64,000 nt of DNA, taken from contig JAPFBL010000104.1 in assembly GCA_026182355.1 (NCBI GenBank), positions 1,543,501 through 1,607,500 on the forward strand, written 5' to 3'. Within the stretch, counting starts at the first letter, position 1; every line of letters begins with the position of its first letter. Made by a program: the position numbers and the translations under genes. The notes below the pieces were generated by a model, which saw only the letters and a list, made by a program, of their open reading frames with translations, did no database searches and was not told where the DNA came from. Positions 58,712 through 64,000 of the stretch are shown here, in pieces. Source of the stretch: Hermatobates lingyangjiaoensis. Its lineage: Eukaryota; Arthropoda; Insecta; Hemiptera; Hermatobatidae.

Positions 58712-58960
58712 GATAATTTATGACAGGTGGATGTTAAGAAATTATATGGAGCCCTCATTAATGAAATTTAATAGAACGACTACTATAAACATTAGTAATG
58801 GTTTATACGAATTAGACTCAGTAACAACGAGACCAATAAGTTTGTCTCTAAGGGTTGACAATTGTATTGCAGATAACTGTTACTTATTTCTTCCTGAACT
58901 GTTTGGCCTGAATCGCCTTGTCCGGCCCCAGGCCTTTGTTCCTTTCCTTTAAACTATCTG
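58712..58960 (+). pseudogene. Penelope-like GIY-YIG C-terminal fragment (family 1 relative)
   Basis: The + strand frame reads RWMLRNYMEPSLMKFNRTTT, then INISNGLYELDSVTTR. This parallels ESSLIKLHRANIIIISNGLF and RLDSVLTR of the copy at 31204-31582. The upstream nuclease core is absent. The following CCTGAATCGCCTTGTCCGGC and the CTTCTTCTTAATACC region are probably its 3' UTR, but carry no clear hammerhead-like core. Confidence 0.6.
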
Positions 58961-59103
58961 TAATTTGAAATACCCCTCTTGCCTCCCTTCTTCTTAATAC
59001 CACAACAGATGTCTAACATCGCACGTTTCAGTATGTGTAATTACATATTGTTTTACTATATTTGTATAGAATCATCAGAACTTGTCGTTTCAGTTTTTAG
59101 TTC

Positions 59104-61210
59104 TTTACTTTACTATAAGTAAAGTATAGTGATCGTGAAAAAATTTTATCTTGAGTTTTTGACGGAATTATATGTTTTGAGGTCCCAAAAGTCGTTATAT
59201 GAAGTTTTTTCGATGATGTCTGTGTGTGTGTGGGTAGGTGTGTGGGTGTGTGCGTGGGTGGGTGGGTGGGTGAGTGTGTTAGCATTGCTTGTTACCACGC
59301 TACGGTCCAGAATCTTTGATTCATCAAGTTGATATTTTACACAAAAATGGGCCTCATAGTGCAGAAGATCCCTATTGTTTGGGAAGAATTATGCATGACG
59401 GGAAAGTCACTTTTTTTGTTAAAAACCGTTTTCAAAAAACGTTTTTTTCTCTTAAACTGATAACCCTAGACTTTTGAGATTTTGGCATTATCTTTGTGGT
59501 TACAAATGGAACAAACAAAAAATATATTCCAAATTTTGAAACCACGGAAAATATTTTTTTCCAATAAAATGTAAAAATTTTGACTTATAATTCAATCTCA
59601 AAGCTTGTGAGAGCGATACAAGCTATACCGTTTGACAGATCAAAATGAAACCATACCTAAATGTAGAACATTATGTGGGGAATGAGTTGAGAAATTTTTT
59701 TTGAAAATTGCATTCTTCAAAGAGGCGTTACAGTACGATATCTGTTTTCAGAAAATGATTTTAAAAATTTTCTGACGCTAAACGGTCCATTAAAAAATCT
59801 TGAAAATTAGACCAAAAATGGAACACAAAATTAGCAATGATTAAAAAAATTTCATGAAATTTCAATTAAGGCAAAGAGCAATAAGGCTATAAAAACTGTT
59901 TGTTTATCCTAGACTAACGGATCACCTGCTATACTTTTGTTGTTTTGATATTTTTTACATTGTTTACATTAACGTAGAATTTTTTCCAGTATATCACAGA
60001 AATAATATAATGTTTAGAGGTGTAATGAATGTTTTTAAATAATTTAACGACTTATATGTGATGTAGGACGAATAAAATTCTAATATGTATAAAATCAACG
60101 ACAATAGAGCATATTAAACATATAATTTCTGATTCTTTTCATGGTATGATGGTTTTGTCTAAAAAAATGTTCTAATCAAATGTTCTAATCTCTACGTGTT
60201 GCACCATACTACAAAGGTTAATATCAGATGCTGATTTTTTACGTTTATGACATTATTATTGGGTAATATTGAAGTTTGTGGAATGATCTTTTTCGTCCTA
60301 TTGAAGGGCTTCTATGTTTTAGTCCAATTTACAGTTTTTTCACTAGTCAAGTGTAATAGTTCATACAATTATTTTTAAAAATTTCAAGCTTTCAGCTTTT
60401 AAATTTAAAATTATACAGAAAAATTGGCTTTGAACTTGATTTAAAAATGCAGAAGTGGCTAATTACCAATATATTTTTACTCAATAGATATTTACAGCAA
60501 ACTTATTGTATAACAGAGTACAGCTCGTGGGAAAAATAACATTCGTTCAAAGTAAAATGTTTTTTTATGATTTTTGATTAAGAGAAAATAAGTGAGTTTT
60601 TAAAAATTTCTAACAGGCCATAAATTTTCCAGTATGATAGTTTGATAAAAATAGAACATTGTTTAGAATTTAAAAAATCCTTTAATAAATAATAAATGGA
60701 ATTGTACTACAACTTAAATAAAAAATTATCTGAAAACAACATTTTACTTAGATGTTTTTGACATTTCATACAAAAACTTTGTAATGTTCTTAAAATACTT
60801 AAAATATTTTCAAGTTCTAAATAGGAAAATTTGTCTTAAGTATTAAATGTAGAAGGAGGTCAGATAAACTATTGTATGTAAGAGATCCACTGGCTATTGG
60901 AACAAAAGCCATGATCTCTTATAGGAGATTATTTCGTTTAAGAAAATTTTCACTTTGGCTTTTCATAATGTTATTACTGCTGTAGTTATACCAATGATTG
61001 TATGTCCATTAATTGTGTGACACAAAAAAAGGCTTATCTATTGATAAGTGGATCAATCACTATCTGTACTACCTCAGGAATGAAAGACTAATACACATCT
61101 CCCAATTAGACGATTATATTATGCTTAAATGAGATATTATATATTATATACCCAAGGAATTTGATATTAAGTTTACTTATAGTAAAGTTGACTGTAGGCC
61201 ACTACAGTTT
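59104..61210 (-). mobile_element. Palindromic-end repeat, long copy in reverse orientation
   Basis: Starts on the + strand with TTTACTTTACTATAAGTAAA then GTATAGTGATCG (right end). It runs through a TG-rich microsatellite (59220-59280) and ends with CTTATAGTAAAGTTGACTGT then AGGCCACTACAG (left end). It has the same block order as 3591-5221 but is about 470 bases longer, so it may be the most complete copy. The interior is AT-rich with no long open frame. Confidence 0.65.
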
Positions 61211-61739
61211 TTTATAATACGTATTGAGCACTTAACGAATGTGTTTCTTATAACCTTGTAGAAACCTTTTTCCACCACTCTGAGATAATGTAATGCTTGT
61301 ATTTTATCTCTTGTAAATTATTTCAAATTGATTTTCGTGTTTTTAGGATCACAATTTTCTTTTTTGGTAAAATGTTTATCATAATATAATTGTTTTGGAA
61401 GTTTATATTTGTTGATTGATGTATAATTTTTGTTTATCTCTCTTTTCTATATTTGGAAAATGTTTGATTTTAGAACTGAATTCTTAGAATTTGAGAGTGT
61501 AATTTCTGTCTGAAAAACGGAAAAGTTTTTAATTTTTCTAATATTATATATATAAGCTATAAGATGTTTTTTAAGAGATTCTTTAATAAAGTGAACCGCC
61601 TCGGTAAAAGTATAAGAAAAATTATCAGGTGTATCAAATCAAGAAAGTAGTAGATTAAGATTAATATCTGTTTTGTAACACAGAATTAAAGATCACATTT
61701 TCCATACTTTAATATCATACAAACACAGCAGTGTTCATC

Positions 61740-62580
61740 AACATATCATGATATCTGACATTATGTTTTGTTCAAGGGCGCAAGATTGATTAGTCAAACG
61801 CTAATGTTTGTTGTAGACGTATTCTCCTATCAGTTCCGTAAACGGCTTTTATGAAGTCTTTTACAAACTATTATTTTTTTTTTTATTCTTTGGCAAAATT
61901 TTACGTTCCATAATTACTTGCTTCACGTTAAAAAATAACTTTCTCTAAAATTATTAAATCTATCATAGCTCTTTTTGTTTAATGTAATTTTGGATTAAAA
62001 AAAACCTTCAAATCATCCCTTCATAACGTGTTATTTCTAGCTACAGTATGATTCTGATCTCTTAAAGGGTATGTCTTGTATCCAGATTACAACATTTCTG
62101 ATACAATCATAATTCAAAAATGTTAGTTTTTTAAAAAAAAAATCATACAACAATCATACGATTTTTTTTTACTAATGGATTGTGTCATTTCCATGTAACC
62201 CAACATTTTAAGGCTCTACAATAAGTACTTTTGGAAAAGAAAATGTGTTTAAAAAAACATTTTGCCTAAAAAAGTGACTTTTCCATCATACAATATTGGG
62301 TTCAAACAATATACGTTATAGACACATTTTATGCAAATATGAATTATATCTAGGAGTACGTGTAGACTGAAGTGTCTGCAAAATTTTGGATACACACTCA
62401 CACACGCACACACACACACACACACACACTCAAAACACACAAAAAAGTCATAGAAAAAATGTAAAAAAAAAGAAAGGAGAAGACTTTAGCTCTTTTACTG
62501 AATACATGTAAATCTGTTTAATTCTTGAAATGGAATGTTTCCACGATCGCAATACTTTTTCTTTACAGTAAAGTATAAAA
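61740..62580 (+). mobile_element. Palindromic-end repeat, diverged right-hand part
   Basis: GACATTATGTTTTGTTCAAG, AAAAAAGTGACTTTTCCATC, ACATTTTATGCAAATATGAA, a (CA)n tract (about 62395-62430), and the terminus CCACGATCGCAATAC, then TTTACAGTAAAGTA, follow the family order. It is more diverged than the other copies. Confidence 0.5.
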
Positions 62581-63591
62581 GATGAAATGCTAAATATTTA
62601 AATTTATTAAATTAAATTATTTATGTGTGTTAATTCAAAATGGAACAGGCATGAAGTGAATGCAAAAAATGTTTCATCGTAAAGAAGACTTTATTCTCAG
62701 AGAAATCATTTAGTTTATGGTTACTAATTTCATATAATAAATGTTAACCTGAGTTACAAATATATTATATACATCATTTTAGTTTGTACAGGGTTGACAC
62801 AAACATTTCACATATTGTTAGATATTAAATTTCACCTACAGTGCGTGTTCACGCGCGGGTGTGTGCGTGGAAGTTAAATAGGATGATATATATTTACAAA
62901 TTTATTTAAATTTTAAGTATAGATCTGCATCAGTATAGTTACAATATCAATTATAGTTATACAAATTTGAAAATTATACAAATCAATTAATTTACACTTA
63001 AGTATTAAACTAAGATCATTTGATTACAAAAAGAGGTACAGTTTTCCTCGGGCAACATTTATTGCAGAGGGCATAAAATTCTAGACATTGTTCAGTTTAG
63101 GAATTGTATTCATGAAATAGTTAATGATACCATTATCGCTTATGAAATATCACAACTAGATCGAAGGAATGGATCTGATATTTAAAACTCTCAGTTACTC
63201 TTGAAATTCACATGATGTGTCTTTCTTTGGTTGAAAAACGAATATTGCACCAACCGTAAGATACAAACATATATGGTTGAAATTAAATTTATCTTGAATA
63301 AAAAACGCCTTGTAACATTATACTAAGTAATTAGAAGATAACATATTTATATACTAATGAGTATAGAAACACTTTCATACTTCTATAAGCCAGAAGATTT
63401 GAAAGTCTTGTTCAACTTTCATGTGAATTTGAACTACATTAATTGGCTTAAAGTTGGAGATAAATTATAGTTCTAAATAGATGATGATACTTTATGTAAG
63501 ATTCCATTCAATGGAGATCCATTATTCAAATGTTCCAAACAAGAGGGAATAATTTTATGTTTTTCTAATCCAGAAGATCCGAATTTTTTGT

Positions 63592-63630
<39 letters not shown>

Positions 63631-64000
63631 CCACATAAATTGTCCTAAAATGTTCGTATAATATATTTTAAAATGATTGACACTACTTTTTGTGAAAGCC
63701 ATGATATGTTGTTACACGCACTTTTGGTGGGGGATTTAGTTTTATTTTGGATTAAGAACCTTGAGTGAGTTATAAAATCTTGAATTTTCCTCTTCATTAG
63801 TTGTCGGTTGAAAACAGGAATCAATTGTTTTCAATCTTGAATTATGTTCGATGTGAACGTTCATAGAGTTTAAAGAAACTTTTTATTAATGTGAGGAACA
63901 TCTATAGTTGGCAATTTAGAAGCAGGTTTGTTTGTGCACACACCTCTAAACTAAACCTAGCGTGAATAGGTTTTAATTAAAGAAATGATCATCATGAAGT
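62581..64000. other. AT-rich stretch, no gene recognised
   Basis: Nothing recognised apart from a (TA)n microsatellite at 63597-63627. Confidence 0.45.
63597..63627. repeat. (TA)n microsatellite
   Basis: About 15 TA dinucleotides with no Penelope-like end visible next to them. Confidence 0.88.

Noticed and set aside
59097..59332. Open frames rich in Thr-His-Pro or Val-Trp-Gly on either strand
   Set aside because: They are translations of the TG/CA microsatellite near the right end of the palindromic-end repeat.

Overview
The window is eukaryotic nuclear DNA, AT-rich and with very little coding sequence. It most probably comes from an arthropod, and an insect is the best guess. The only cellular gene I can identify belongs to the methuselah-like family of secretin-type GPCRs. 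Around it lie Penelope-like elements, tRNA-derived SINEs, non-LTR retrotransposon remnants and hAT remnants. There are no bacterial gene arrangements, no operons and no CRISPR array.

Gene. The last three coding exons of a methuselah-like receptor lie on the + strand at 22954-23129, 34699-34870 and 46867-47179. The splice sites are canonical GT/AG and the codon phases agree across both introns. The introns are about 11.6 and 12.0 kb. The exons cover the end of the TM3-TM4 loop through TM7 and a short Ser/Arg-rich tail, followed by poly(A) signals about 85 bases after the stop. I found no ectodomain or TM1-TM3 exons in bases 1-22953, so they are probably upstream of the window.

Layout. 1-22.9 kb: upstream intron or intergenic DNA with a hAT-like MITE (3036-3531), a full copy of an unclassified repeat with palindromic ends (about 3591-5221), a SINE carrying a nested insertion (11379-12332), and Penelope-like 3' ends (17728-19208). 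23.1-34.7 kb (intron 1): more copies of the palindromic-end repeat, a LINE fragment split by a second SINE, a hAT C-terminal fragment, and a Penelope-like GIY-YIG fragment. 34.9-46.9 kb (intron 2): a dense cluster of foldback Penelope-like pieces (35.9-40.3 kb), including a long open GIY-YIG endonuclease frame, then a LINE C-terminal fragment close to the last exon. 47.2-64 kb (downstream): a 5' LINE fragment, a large inverted repeat with coding-like arms, and four more copies or ends of the palindromic-end repeat.

Main point of interest. At least four different Penelope-like terminal sequences share a hammerhead-ribozyme-like layout: CTGANGA, stem II, GAAA, a very short usually palindromic stem III, and a stem I that is different but complementary in each family (GACT/AGTC, AAC/GTT, TCTC/GAGA, CTTC/GAAG). 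Most of these sit in inverted pairs next to (TA)n tracts.
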